Below are positions 36,401-44,666 of a stretch of 64,000 nt of DNA, piece by piece. Within the stretch, counting starts at the first letter, position 1. Each line of letters opens with the position of its first letter. The translations under genes and the position numbers were made by a program. Source of the stretch: Alkalimonas cellulosilytica (GTDB taxonomy: Bacteria > Pseudomonadota > Gammaproteobacteria > Enterobacterales > Alteromonadaceae); assembly GCF_036325985.1 (NCBI RefSeq), contig NZ_JAUHLI010000012.1, positions 1 to 64,000 on the forward strand. Reading direction: 5' to 3'. Under the pieces are notes generated by a model. The model saw only the letters and a list, made by a program, of their open reading frames with translations, was not told the DNA's origin and ran no database searches.

Positions 36401-38722
36401 TTAAAACTTTGTAAAGTCACCGTCGGAGCTTTTTGCTGTTTTGGCTTTATCGGAGCGGTTGGGTGCTGTATCCGCAGGCAAATCGCTGGTAAGCAACCTT
36501 GTGTCGTCGCGACTGAGTTTAAAATAACTGACCAGTTGCATGAGCATTTCTGCTTGTCCGGACATTTCTTCGGCGGTGGCAGCCAACTCTTCCGAAGCAG
36601 ACGCATTTTGCTGAGTGGCCTCGGTTACTTGAGACATTGATTCATTGATCTGCCCGACACCAGCCGACTGCTCATCGGATGCCGCCGCAATCTCCTGCAC
36701 CAAATCCGATGTTTTGCCAATGGCAGGGACAATTTCGGCCAGCAGTGAACCTGCGCGCTCAGCTTTTTGAACGGAACCCGAAGCAAGCTCAGATATTTCC
36801 TGGGCGGCTATCTGTGAACGTTCAGCCAGCTTTCGAACTTCGGCTGCAACTACAGCAAAACCTTTGCCATGCTCACCGGCTCTAGCGGCTTCAATAGCAG
36901 CATTCAATGCAAGCAGATTGGTTTGATAGGCAATATCATCCACAATGCCTATCTTAGAAGCGATCTGCTTCATGGCTTGCACTGTTTCCTGGACAGCAGC
37001 ACCGCCCTCGGACGCTTCTTTAGCCGCCTTAGATGCCATACCATCGGTAACTTTGGCATTCTCTGCATTTTGCGCAATGGAGGCGGTCATTTGCTCTACT
37101 GCTGCAGAAGTCTCCTCAACGGACGCCGCTTGCTCACTGGCTCCCTGTGCCAGAGATTGCGCTGTTGAAGACACTTCGGTCGATGCTTGAGCTAAAGATT
37201 CTGAATTGCTACGCACATCAGCAATCACGTTTCTCAGGCTTGCGATGGTACCGTTGACGGAGTCTTTTAATGACTGATAAGTCCCCTGATAGTCGCCTGC
37301 CACCAAAACATCAAGCTCACCTTTTTGCAGACCTTGCATCACAGCCGCCACTTCAGTAATCGGGGTCTCGGTTCGAAGCAATACATCATTCAGACGCTCC
37401 ACAATCAATGCAAAGCTGTTGTCAAAGCTTCCAGCATCAGCTCTGTGCTGGAGATTCCCAAGTGTCGCTTGTTCGGCTGTTTCAAGGATAGCCTCAGCAA
37501 CTCCAGTTAATGTCTGTGATAGTGTCGCAGTGGCAGCAGCCATATCTGCCAGCCGCCCTTCACACGCCACTTCGGGTCGTTGCTTTAAATCGCCCTGACT
37601 AACAGCCTGAATGACCCGAACATTATCATCGATTGACAGCTGTAATGTGTCCATAGCCTGGTTGAACAACACAGCGACTTGTTGCATCACGCCGTCCAGC
37701 TGTTCCGAATTCATTCGGACATCAAACTGCCCTTTTGATAACGCCGTGAAGGCTTCACCAAATTGCTGCTCCATTAACTGGTCCCTGCGCAACAGCTCAG
37801 TGATATCTTTCCATTCGACAATAGTGGCCAAACGATCCTGCTGATCATTGAAGACCGGTGTAATAATCAGCTCTAAGGTAAGCTCCTGAAATCGTAAAGT
37901 GGCCGTGTGAGGCTTTCGCAAACTGCCAAGCATACTGCGCTGATGCGATGGTTGTTTATGAAATAGGTCAATATTGGTACCAACCACCTGATTGGCACGA
38001 AAACCAGGAATCAAAGCCTGGATATTTGGCTCTATCCGGTCCAGTGTCGCCGCCATGGAACGATTGATGTAAATGATGTTGAGATCAGTATCGGCCAGCA
38101 TGATATTGGCTGTGCTTGCATCCAGCGCGGTTCGTACCCGAAGGTTCTCTTCTGCAACAATTTTTTCTTTTTCTAAATAGTTTTTTTCCTGCTGTTCACG
38201 CGCTAGCTGTTCCGTTAAATCCTGCCACTCAACCACAGTACCAATTCTGAGACCATTGTCATAAACAGGAGTTACCAACAAGGTAAAAGAGCGCCCACCG
38301 ATTAACAGTCTGGTCCGGTGTGGTGATTGCAGCTTATCGAGCATACCACGTTGGTGGGATGGGTTTTTATGGAAAAGATCGATGTTGCTGCCAACAATTT
38401 GCGCGGCATTAAACTTCGGAAGATCCTTTTGAATATCGACTTCAGCGGTTTGCAGCATCTGCTGCAGTGAGTGATTGACATAGATAATGGTGTAATCGGC
38501 ATCGGCGATCATGATATTGGTTTCGACCGCATCCAAGGCATTTTGCTTGATTGCACTCTTGGCAAGATCATCGATAATGCCATTGATTTGTTGAGCTAGT
38601 TCATGGTGATAACCGCTGAAGTTTTGACTCGGAAGCAAAGCTCGACGCCCGTCTTCATGAGCCTGCAGCGCTTTGGTTAAACTGCTGGTTTGCTTGTCGG
38701 TAAAAAAATTTAAAATGGCCAT
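36401..38722 (-). CDS. cytoplasmic chemoreceptor with two PAS domains
   Basis: The start at 38722 follows GAGGAT, giving 773 residues and no membrane helix. Two tandem PAS domains share the segments IM(I/L)AD and NIDLFHK.PSHQR, around residues 60-150 and 190-290. A HAMP-like linker region follows, then an MA signalling domain with the conserved tip QTNLLALNAAIEAARAGEHGKG near residue 602. There is no C-terminal CheR-binding pentapeptide; the tail is charged and ends DGDFTKF. It probably senses an internal redox or metabolic cue. It starts right after the cheA stop codon. Confidence 0.9.
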   Translation of the reverse strand: MAILNFFTDKQTSSLTKALQAHEDGRRALLPSQNFSGYHHELAQQINGIIDDLAKSAIKQNALDAVETNIMIADADYTIIYVNHSLQQMLQTAEVDIQKDLPKFNAAQIVGSNIDLFHKNPSHQRGMLDKLQSPHRTRLLIGGRSFTLLVTPVYDNGLRIGTVVEWQDLTEQLAREQQEKNYLEKEKIVAEENLRVRTALDASTANIMLADTDLNIIYINRSMAATLDRIEPNIQALIPGFRANQVVGTNIDLFHKQPSHQRSMLGSLRKPHTATLRFQELTLELIITPVFNDQQDRLATIVEWKDITELLRRDQLMEQQFGEAFTALSKGQFDVRMNSEQLDGVMQQVAVLFNQAMDTLQLSIDDNVRVIQAVSQGDLKQRPEVACEGRLADMAAATATLSQTLTGVAEAILETAEQATLGNLQHRADAGSFDNSFALIVERLNDVLLRTETPITEVAAVMQGLQKGELDVLVAGDYQGTYQSLKDSVNGTIASLRNVIADVRSNSESLAQASTEVSSTAQSLAQGASEQAASVEETSAAVEQMTASIAQNAENAKVTDGMASKAAKEASEGGAAVQETVQAMKQIASKIGIVDDIAYQTNLLALNAAIEAARAGEHGKGFAVVAAEVRKLAERSQIAAQEISELASGSVQKAERAGSLLAEIVPAIGKTSDLVQEIAAASDEQSAGVGQINESMSQVTEATQQNASASEELAATAEEMSGQAEMLMQLVSYFKLSRDDTRLLTSDLPADTAPNRSDKAKTAKSSDGDFTKF

Positions 38723-38723
38723 T

Positions 38724-40835
38724 TTAACTATCCTCATGAAGATGTTTTGTCACGCGACTGTGCCGCTTCAGGTGCAGATCGATGAGTTTCGGGACATCCA
38801 GAATCAATGCGATGTCACCCGAGCCTAAGATGCTGGAACCACTGATCCCCTGCATGCACTCAAACAATGCTCCCAGTGGCTTGATCACGGTTTGAAACTC
38901 GCCAAGTAGCTCGTCCACCACCAGACCAACTTTCAAACTGTTATTTTTAACAACCACCACACTTTGGCGTTCAACGCCTTGTGCATCGAGGTGAAAGAAG
39001 TCGTTCAGATGCAGGTAGGGCAGCACATCATCTCTTAGTCTCAAAAAGCCAGAGCCATCCACTTCATCACCATCGGCGTTGAGTTCAATGCACTCGGTTA
39101 CCAGGTCGAGCGGAATAACAAAATGTGAAGCACCCACTTTGACCATAAAACCATCAATGATGGCTAAAGTCAGTGGAAGCCTTAGTTCGAAACAGGATCC
39201 TTCTCCCGGCTGCGAAGTTACCTGGACAGTACCACGGAGTGCTTCAATGTTTCGACGCACCACATCCATGCCAACCCCTCGCCCGGATAAATTACTGATG
39301 GCATCGGCGGTAGAGAAACCGGCTGCAAAAATCAACATATCAATGTCGTGATCCGTTAAGGTGTGACCTGAGGTGATCAAGCCTTTCTCCAAGGCTTTTT
39401 GCTGCACACGCTGCCGATTGATACCACGACCATCATCATGAATTTCAATCACAATGCTTCCAGAGTCATGATAAGCTTTTAACATTAGGGTTCCCTCAGG
39501 CGATTTTCCTGATTTCACCCGCTCGTCTGGTGTCTCTAAACCGTGGTCGAGCGCATTCCGAACCAAATGCATCAAAGGATCGCTGATGCGTTCCACCATG
39601 GATTTATCAAGCTCAGTGTCCCCTCCTTCAATCACCAAACGAACCTGCTTACCAAGATCAAGGGAGATGTCACGGATAACCCGATTAAAGCGATTAAATG
39701 TTTCTCCAATTTGCACCATGCGTAAATTCAACGCATTACCTTGCAGATCGTCCACCAGTTGCTGGATGTGCTCGATGGTTTCATTCAATGCATCCAATCC
39801 TGCATCATTGGCCTGAGCTTGCAACGCAGCTGTAGCAATCACCAGCTCGCCCAGCTGATTAACCAACTCATCCAGTTTAAAGGCCGGTACCTTCATGAGC
39901 CGCTTATCCTCTGAAGCGGTCCGTTTGGACGAAGGCGAGCCTGAAGGTTTGGGACTCTTGGCTGTTTCTTCAGGTGTATTTGCAACGGCAACGGTGTCGT
40001 TCACTTCAGCAGGAAAAACTCCCCAAGCATGCCAAAGCGCTTTAACCGATGTATGCTGTGAATCATCCAGTGCATCCAGAGATGCGCAAAAGAGCGATAG
40101 TGGCGCAACAGCCGGGAAGCAAAAGTAAATGCCGGTATGACGGACAAAGTCAAAGACTTCATCCACCTCAGACTGAGTACAGTCATCCACCAAGACAGTA
40201 AGTGTCAGGTAACAGCTCTCCAATTCAGCGGCATCCGATACCTGGTTGAAGGAAGGGACAGCATCAAACAACCACTGCTCTTTGAGTACCGTGGCTTTTG
40301 TTTTCAAAAAGCGCAACAACGCCAGGGGATCAAATCCATCTCTAAACGTATCCGCATGAAACTGTATCAACACCAACAGCTGTTCAGCCGACAACTCTTG
40401 GTTTGAATGCACAGAGACCGGCTCGTTGGCCAAAAGATTCCCCATAAAACCGGTCAGCTGCTGCAGTAACCGCTCACCGTGTTGCTTAATCGATTTGTCC
40501 AGGGGCTTTTCTTGCTCGGCAAGATCAAGGAGGACAGCGATGTGGTCGGTGCATGCCAATAAGCAGGATATCAACGGCGGTGAAAATGACAGGTGTCCGG
40601 AGCGAATAAACTCAAATGATGTTTCTACCACATGCGTAAAAGAAACCAAGTCTTCCAGCCCAACTACACCGGCAGATCCCTTGATGGTGTGCGCTGCTCT
40701 AAAAAGACTGTTTATCACGTCTGGATCCAGTTGTTTTTCAGATGCATCGCACGCCAATAACCCTTGCTCAAGCTGTTGATGCAAGTCTTTGGCTTCGTCA
40801 AGAAAGACAGCGATCAATTCGGACATGTTAATCAT
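38724..40835 (-). CDS. cheA: CheA histidine kinase
   Basis: The start at 40835 follows GGAGG and overlaps the STAS gene by 8 bases, giving 703 residues. The HPt domain has phosphoryl His49 in AAHTIKGSAG. A CheY-binding-like P2 region, a dimerisation domain and a kinase domain with HLVRNALDHG, DDGRGI and GRGVGMDVV follow, and a CheW-like P5 domain ends the protein. All catalytic boxes look intact. It is the core kinase of this chemosensory array. Confidence 0.95.
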   Translation of the reverse strand: MINMSELIAVFLDEAKDLHQQLEQGLLACDASEKQLDPDVINSLFRAAHTIKGSAGVVGLEDLVSFTHVVETSFEFIRSGHLSFSPPLISCLLACTDHIAVLLDLAEQEKPLDKSIKQHGERLLQQLTGFMGNLLANEPVSVHSNQELSAEQLLVLIQFHADTFRDGFDPLALLRFLKTKATVLKEQWLFDAVPSFNQVSDAAELESCYLTLTVLVDDCTQSEVDEVFDFVRHTGIYFCFPAVAPLSLFCASLDALDDSQHTSVKALWHAWGVFPAEVNDTVAVANTPEETAKSPKPSGSPSSKRTASEDKRLMKVPAFKLDELVNQLGELVIATAALQAQANDAGLDALNETIEHIQQLVDDLQGNALNLRMVQIGETFNRFNRVIRDISLDLGKQVRLVIEGGDTELDKSMVERISDPLMHLVRNALDHGLETPDERVKSGKSPEGTLMLKAYHDSGSIVIEIHDDGRGINRQRVQQKALEKGLITSGHTLTDHDIDMLIFAAGFSTADAISNLSGRGVGMDVVRRNIEALRGTVQVTSQPGEGSCFELRLPLTLAIIDGFMVKVGASHFVIPLDLVTECIELNADGDEVDGSGFLRLRDDVLPYLHLNDFFHLDAQGVERQSVVVVKNNSLKVGLVVDELLGEFQTVIKPLGALFECMQGISGSSILGSGDIALILDVPKLIDLHLKRHSRVTKHLHEDS

Positions 40836-41103
40836 CACCGCCTCCCTGGGTGTTGGTGAGTGTGTCCAGAGCACTCTGAATGTACTCAGCTATTTGTGGA
40901 TTGTCTGGCAGCTTTACTTGCAGGCTTGAATCGGGTTGTTTGAGCAAACTGGCCACAAACTGCAGCCCTGCAGCGTCCATCTCATTGACACTTGATAAAT
41001 CAAGCGCTTGCCAATCATCATTGCTCTGGCGCCACTCGTTGAAGAGCTGGTCAATTTGATAGATGGTCAGTGCTTCGGGCGCAAAGGTATTCGAATGAGC
41101 CAT
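40828..41103 (-). CDS. STAS domain protein in che operon
   Basis: This is a 91-residue single STAS domain. The usual phosphorylation loop (DSSG in SpoIIAA-type proteins) reads DAAGLQF here, so no Ser is available and phosphorylation is not expected. It lies between cheY and cheA, overlapping cheA by 8 bases. STAS proteins in chemosensory operons may link arrays to another partner, but no role can be assigned from sequence. Confidence 0.85.
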   Translation of the reverse strand: MAHSNTFAPEALTIYQIDQLFNEWRQSNDDWQALDLSSVNEMDAAGLQFVASLLKQPDSSLQVKLPDNPQIAEYIQSALDTLTNTQGGGDD

Positions 41104-41110
41104 AACAACC

Positions 41111-41476
41111 TCAGGAAATCAGTTTTTGCACCACAGTCACCAATGATGCGGGAGTAAATGGTTTCACCATCCAGGCTTTAGCTCCATGCACTTTACCTTT
41201 AAGCATGAAACTTTCACCCGACTCTGTCGTCAGCATGACAAAGGGAGTGAACTTCGCGCTGGCCAATTGCTTGACTTTTTCCAGCAAGGTGAGGCCATCC
41301 ATATTTGGCATATTCAGATCACTGATAATCAGATGCACCCGGTGCTGTGCCAGCTTATTCAATGCATCCACCCCATCTTGGGCTGTGATCACCTGGTAAC
41401 CGGCCTGCTCGAGGGTCAGTTGAGCAACCTGACGAATAGAAGCAGAGTCATCAACTACTAAGATTTGCTTTGACAT
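41111..41476 (-). CDS. cheY: CheY response regulator
   Basis: This is a 121-residue single receiver domain with DD at 9-10, phosphoacceptor Asp53 (ISDLNMPNMDG), Thr in MLTTES and Lys in MVKPFTP. The output of the pathway is most likely through this protein. It is the third gene of the che operon, directly upstream of the STAS gene with 7 bases between them. Confidence 0.95.
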   Translation of the reverse strand: MSKQILVVDDSASIRQVAQLTLEQAGYQVITAQDGVDALNKLAQHRVHLIISDLNMPNMDGLTLLEKVKQLASAKFTPFVMLTTESGESFMLKGKVHGAKAWMVKPFTPASLVTVVQKLIS

Positions 41477-41485
41477 AAACGTCTC

Positions 41486-42706
41486 CTAAAAAAAAGTAAT
41501 GTCCTGTGACTCGTGTTTGGATGCAGTTGTTGTCACGGGTGCTGCATGCGCATCGCGTTCCTCTTTCATCGTATACGAGGCGTAAAGAGCGTCGCTAACT
41601 TCAAGAAGCTGCATGTCATTTAAGGTGCCATGCTCTGACAGATGATGCTGCAATGTCTGAAGGGCGGTTACCAAATGCGCTAACTTTTGGCTCACCCGAT
41701 CTTGAAACTGAAACTCAAGGGTCGCTACTGCAACCTGTTGTTTGATTTCTTGCGATGAAGCATCCATCGAGGCAATGGTGCCAGACAGCTCTGCGTTGAC
41801 TTTTTTAACCAACTCAAGGACGGACTCAATGCGTTGCTCGGCTTGTTCCAACATCGATTTGTCATTTTGCTGGGAAAAAGCCACCTGCTCTGTACTTTGT
41901 TCAACCGCATGGATCAAACTACTCATTCGAGACACAATACGCTCTGCGGATTCTGCGGTGGTATCGGACAACTCGCGAACACGCTCAGCAACCACAGCAA
42001 ACCCTCGACCAGCTTCACCTGCTCTAGCCGCTTCTATGGATGCATTTAAGGAAAGCAAATTGATTTCTCTCGAAATTTTTTGAATGGATTCAGTCTGAAG
42101 CTTCAAATCATTGGCTGCATGGGACACACTGCCAACCGCGGTTAAAAGTTCGTCTTTGGCTTGCATTGAGTTGTTCATGGCTTGGAGAACATGATGCAGT
42201 TGATGCTGACACTGGTATAAGAATCCATCGCGTTCATTGCCGACCTCTGCCGTTGCTGCTTTAGCAAGGCCGGTGTTTTCCTCAAGCAGCTTATCCAGCT
42301 GACTAAAGGTTCGTGTTAATTCATTGACAGAGCGATCGCCCAATTGCCGGGAACGATCGATTTGATGCTCGAATGTCTGAAACAAACCGTGCATGCTTTT
42401 AGGCAGCTCTGAGTGTTCAGCCTGACGTTGCAAGAAGGCACATTGAGTGCTGATGCGCTGTTCTTTTTTTTGTAAATCATCAAACAAGCCCAAAAGATGC
42501 TGCAAATTAAAAGCAAGAAATGCAAAAAAAGCAGCCAAAAGTAGTGACCACCAGCACCAGAGTGCAGCAAGCAGCGACAAGAACAACGCGAAGAGCAACA
42601 TGTAAACAATTTTTTTGCTGTCAGAGCAGATAAATAAATGCTGCAGCTTTTCTCGAATAGGCAGATGACCGAACTGCCTGGTGGTTTTACGTTCAGATAG
42701 CAGCAT
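41486..42706 (-). CDS. short membrane chemoreceptor-like protein
   Basis: The start at 42706 follows GGAGGA and overlaps cheW by 14 bases, giving 406 residues. Two adjacent hydrophobic helices near residues 30-65 are separated by only a few residues, so there is no periplasmic sensor domain. The C-terminal half is an MA signalling domain with the conserved tip SLNASIEAARAGEAGRG. It should join CheA/CheW arrays but sense within the membrane or the cytoplasm. Confidence 0.87.
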   Translation of the reverse strand: MLLSERKTTRQFGHLPIREKLQHLFICSDSKKIVYMLLFALFLSLLAALWCWWSLLLAAFFAFLAFNLQHLLGLFDDLQKKEQRISTQCAFLQRQAEHSELPKSMHGLFQTFEHQIDRSRQLGDRSVNELTRTFSQLDKLLEENTGLAKAATAEVGNERDGFLYQCQHQLHHVLQAMNNSMQAKDELLTAVGSVSHAANDLKLQTESIQKISREINLLSLNASIEAARAGEAGRGFAVVAERVRELSDTTAESAERIVSRMSSLIHAVEQSTEQVAFSQQNDKSMLEQAEQRIESVLELVKKVNAELSGTIASMDASSQEIKQQVAVATLEFQFQDRVSQKLAHLVTALQTLQHHLSEHGTLNDMQLLEVSDALYASYTMKEERDAHAAPVTTTASKHESQDITFF

Positions 42707-43229
42707 GATGGCGGTCCTCCGTACATTGCTCAGCCAATGACACCAACGAGGCCATCTCATCAATGGAAAGTACCTTGGCCAGAGCCAAAACAATAATTAG
42801 TTTTCCATTTACTTTAGCAATATAGTCAATAAAATCGGCCCGAATCGAATGGCCAAATTGAGGAGCATCCGTCCTGTCATTCGGACCCAAATCAATCACC
42901 TCATTGACGGCATCGACCAAAACACCAAGCTCATGCAAGCCGTCATCGTGTTGCAGCTCAACAACAACGACACAGGTTCTTTTTCCAACAGTCACTTCCT
43001 GTCCAAACAAACGCGCTTTGAGATCAATGACTGGAACAACGGCTCCTCTTAGATTGATCACGCCTCGAATAAACAATGGCATCAATGGGACACGCGTAAC
43101 CTCATCGAACTCGATGATTTCCCGAATGGATTTGATTTCAAGCGCAAAACAATCCCTTCCCGACATAAAAGTCAGCAATTGACTGGCTGGTTCTGTTTGC
43201 CCAGTAAAGCTTTCGTTGCGTTGCTCCAT
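42693..43229 (-). CDS. cheW: CheW coupling protein
   Basis: The start at 43229 follows GGAGG and gives 178 residues. The CheW fold is recognisable in IREIIEF, GVINLRG and PVIDLKARL. It couples receptors to CheA. It is the first gene of the operon cheW-MCP-cheY-STAS-cheA-MCP-cheR-cheD-cheB, all on the minus strand with overlaps or gaps of at most 10 bases. Its promoter carries the 9-bp repeat array. Confidence 0.95.
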   Translation of the reverse strand: MEQRNESFTGQTEPASQLLTFMSGRDCFALEIKSIREIIEFDEVTRVPLMPLFIRGVINLRGAVVPVIDLKARLFGQEVTVGKRTCVVVVELQHDDGLHELGVLVDAVNEVIDLGPNDRTDAPQFGHSIRADFIDYIAKVNGKLIIVLALAKVLSIDEMASLVSLAEQCTEDRHHAAI

Positions 43230-43252
43230 ATCAGGCCTCCTCATCAAACCGA

Positions 43253-43306
43253 ATGTCTCATGTGTCTTAATTATACTTTAAGTCCCATTTAAGTCAAATG
43301 TCTCAC
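43253..43306 (-). promoter_or_regulatory. che operon promoter with phased 9-bp repeats
   Basis: On the minus strand a good sigma70 promoter is present: TTGACT (43297-43292), 16 bases, TATAAT (43275-43270). The same 54 bases divide into six 9-mers. Four of them match RTGRGACAT-type sequence (GTGAGACAT, ATGGGACTT, TTAAGACAC, ATGAGACAT), all in the same phase; the two non-matching 9-mers hold the -35 and -10 hexamers. The last copy ends 23 bases before the cheW ATG. Matching pairs are found at 47270 and 56898. Confidence 0.7.
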
Positions 43307-43404
43307 ATGTAAAAGCAGACGAAAGTTTTACGCTGTAGTGCAATCAAAAGCAGATCTACTTTTGACAGCACTAGAGAATTGGATGGTAAAAAAAGAACAG
43401 CCAG

Positions 43405-43458
43405 GGCATTAAAAACAGCTGCAATGCCTTAGGATCACCTAATACAAATGCAGCTGTT
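43405..43458 (-). terminator. terminator after REC-HDOD gene
   Basis: AACAGCTGCA and TGCAGCTGTT (43414-43423 / 43449-43458) form a perfect 10-bp stem. The loop contains a second small inverted repeat, TTAGG/CCTAA. On the minus strand the stem is followed by TTTAAT. It separates the regulator operon from the che promoter. Confidence 0.6.
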
Positions 43459-43504
43459 CATATCATCGTTAGATTGAGTGGGAGTTTGGTCGCCATAGAT
43501 GAAG

Positions 43505-44665
43505 TCAAAAATTACAAAACTTAGCCCAGTTGAAACAACCCACAGTATGGCATATGGAAGGCGTCATATTTCGATCAGTACAATAGCTCTGTACTTCCAA
43601 TGGTTTTTTATTGTGAAATAAAATCTGCTTAGCAATAAATAAAATCTGATGTTGAGGCTTAAGGTGCGGCTCTGTCACAGGCGTCGCATCGTGACATTTC
43701 ATGATCAATTCACAGAGCTCCGCTTTATAGCCCCATAAACGCATGACATAGGCTGAAATCAGTTGATAATCGGCACCGTATTCTTGCAACATAGCTTCAT
43801 TGTGCAGGGTGTTTTCATCACTGCCTTCAGCCAGTAAAATCATTTTACCAATAAAGCTCAACAATGCGGTTGCAAACAGCTCCTCTTGCGTATCGCGGTT
43901 AAGCCCGCACTCCTTGGCAAAAGCCTTTACACAGCAGGCATAATCAGACGCTATGTCGAGTTGCCGTTGATGGCTTTCGGCCGACACGAACATCTGGTAA
44001 TTTTGAGCAATCGCCATTGAGGTCACAATGGCCATCAACATTTTTGTTCCAAGTCGGGACACCGCTTCGTCGATCGAAGATGTTTGGCGCTGAAACCCAA
44101 GGTAGGCTGAATTGGCCAACTGCAAGACCTTGGCCATAATGACTGGATCTTTGGCAACAACAGCGGCGATTTCATGCGCATCACTGTTGTCATCATCTAC
44201 CAACACCTTTAATTTTTGCAGCAAGCCGCCTGAAACCGGAAAGCTGGTCATGGCACCCAGAGCAGTGCGGGCTGAGGCAGCAAAAGGTAGACGCTTCAAG
44301 TCTGCCACAGCTTCAAACAAGGCTTGCACATCCTGCGCATTGAAGGGCTTGGCAAGATACGCATGTACCACATTGGGTTGACGCATCATGGTGGCCAACG
44401 TCATGTCACCGGTTAGTAAAGCCCGCACGGGATAGGAGTTTTCCTCTGTGCAACGTTCAAGCACATCCAACCCATGCATGTGCGGCATTAAGTAATCACT
44501 GATCACCAAATCGACATGCGGATGTTCACGCAAATAGCACCAGAAAGGTTCAAGATCGCTAAAGGTTACAATATCGGCGGCTGGGTACAGGCGCTGCATA
44601 GTCCGCTTTAGTGCTTTGAGTAAAAACGCATCATCATCCAGCATCACAACAGTTATCGACTCCAT
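43505..44665 (-). CDS. response regulator with HDOD output domain
   Basis: The start at 44665 (MESITVV) follows AGGGGA and begins 2 bases after the upstream stop, giving 386 residues. The receiver domain has Asp57 in ISDYLMP and Lys in LAKPF. An HDOD domain (about residues 130-340) follows, with LLQKLKVLVDD, DPVIMAKVLQLANSA and SRLGTK. HDOD domains are HD-fold relatives without the metal-binding residues and act as regulatory modules. It is the third gene of the HTH-REC / REC-EAL / REC-HDOD operon. Confidence 0.88.
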   Translation of the reverse strand: MESITVVMLDDDAFLLKALKRTMQRLYPAADIVTFSDLEPFWCYLREHPHVDLVISDYLMPHMHGLDVLERCTEENSYPVRALLTGDMTLATMMRQPNVVHAYLAKPFNAQDVQALFEAVADLKRLPFAASARTALGAMTSFPVSGGLLQKLKVLVDDDNSDAHEIAAVVAKDPVIMAKVLQLANSAYLGFQRQTSSIDEAVSRLGTKMLMAIVTSMAIAQNYQMFVSAESHQRQLDIASDYACCVKAFAKECGLNRDTQEELFATALLSFIGKMILLAEGSDENTLHNEAMLQEYGADYQLISAYVMRLWGYKAELCELIMKCHDATPVTEPHLKPQHQILFIAKQILFHNKKPLEVQSYCTDRNMTPSICHTVGCFNWAKFCNF

Positions 44666-44666
44666 G

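Noticed and set aside
43253..43306. Phased repeats considered as a CRISPR or iteron array
   Set aside because: The units are 9 bp and contiguous without spacers, cover a promoter, and no cas or rep gene is nearby.
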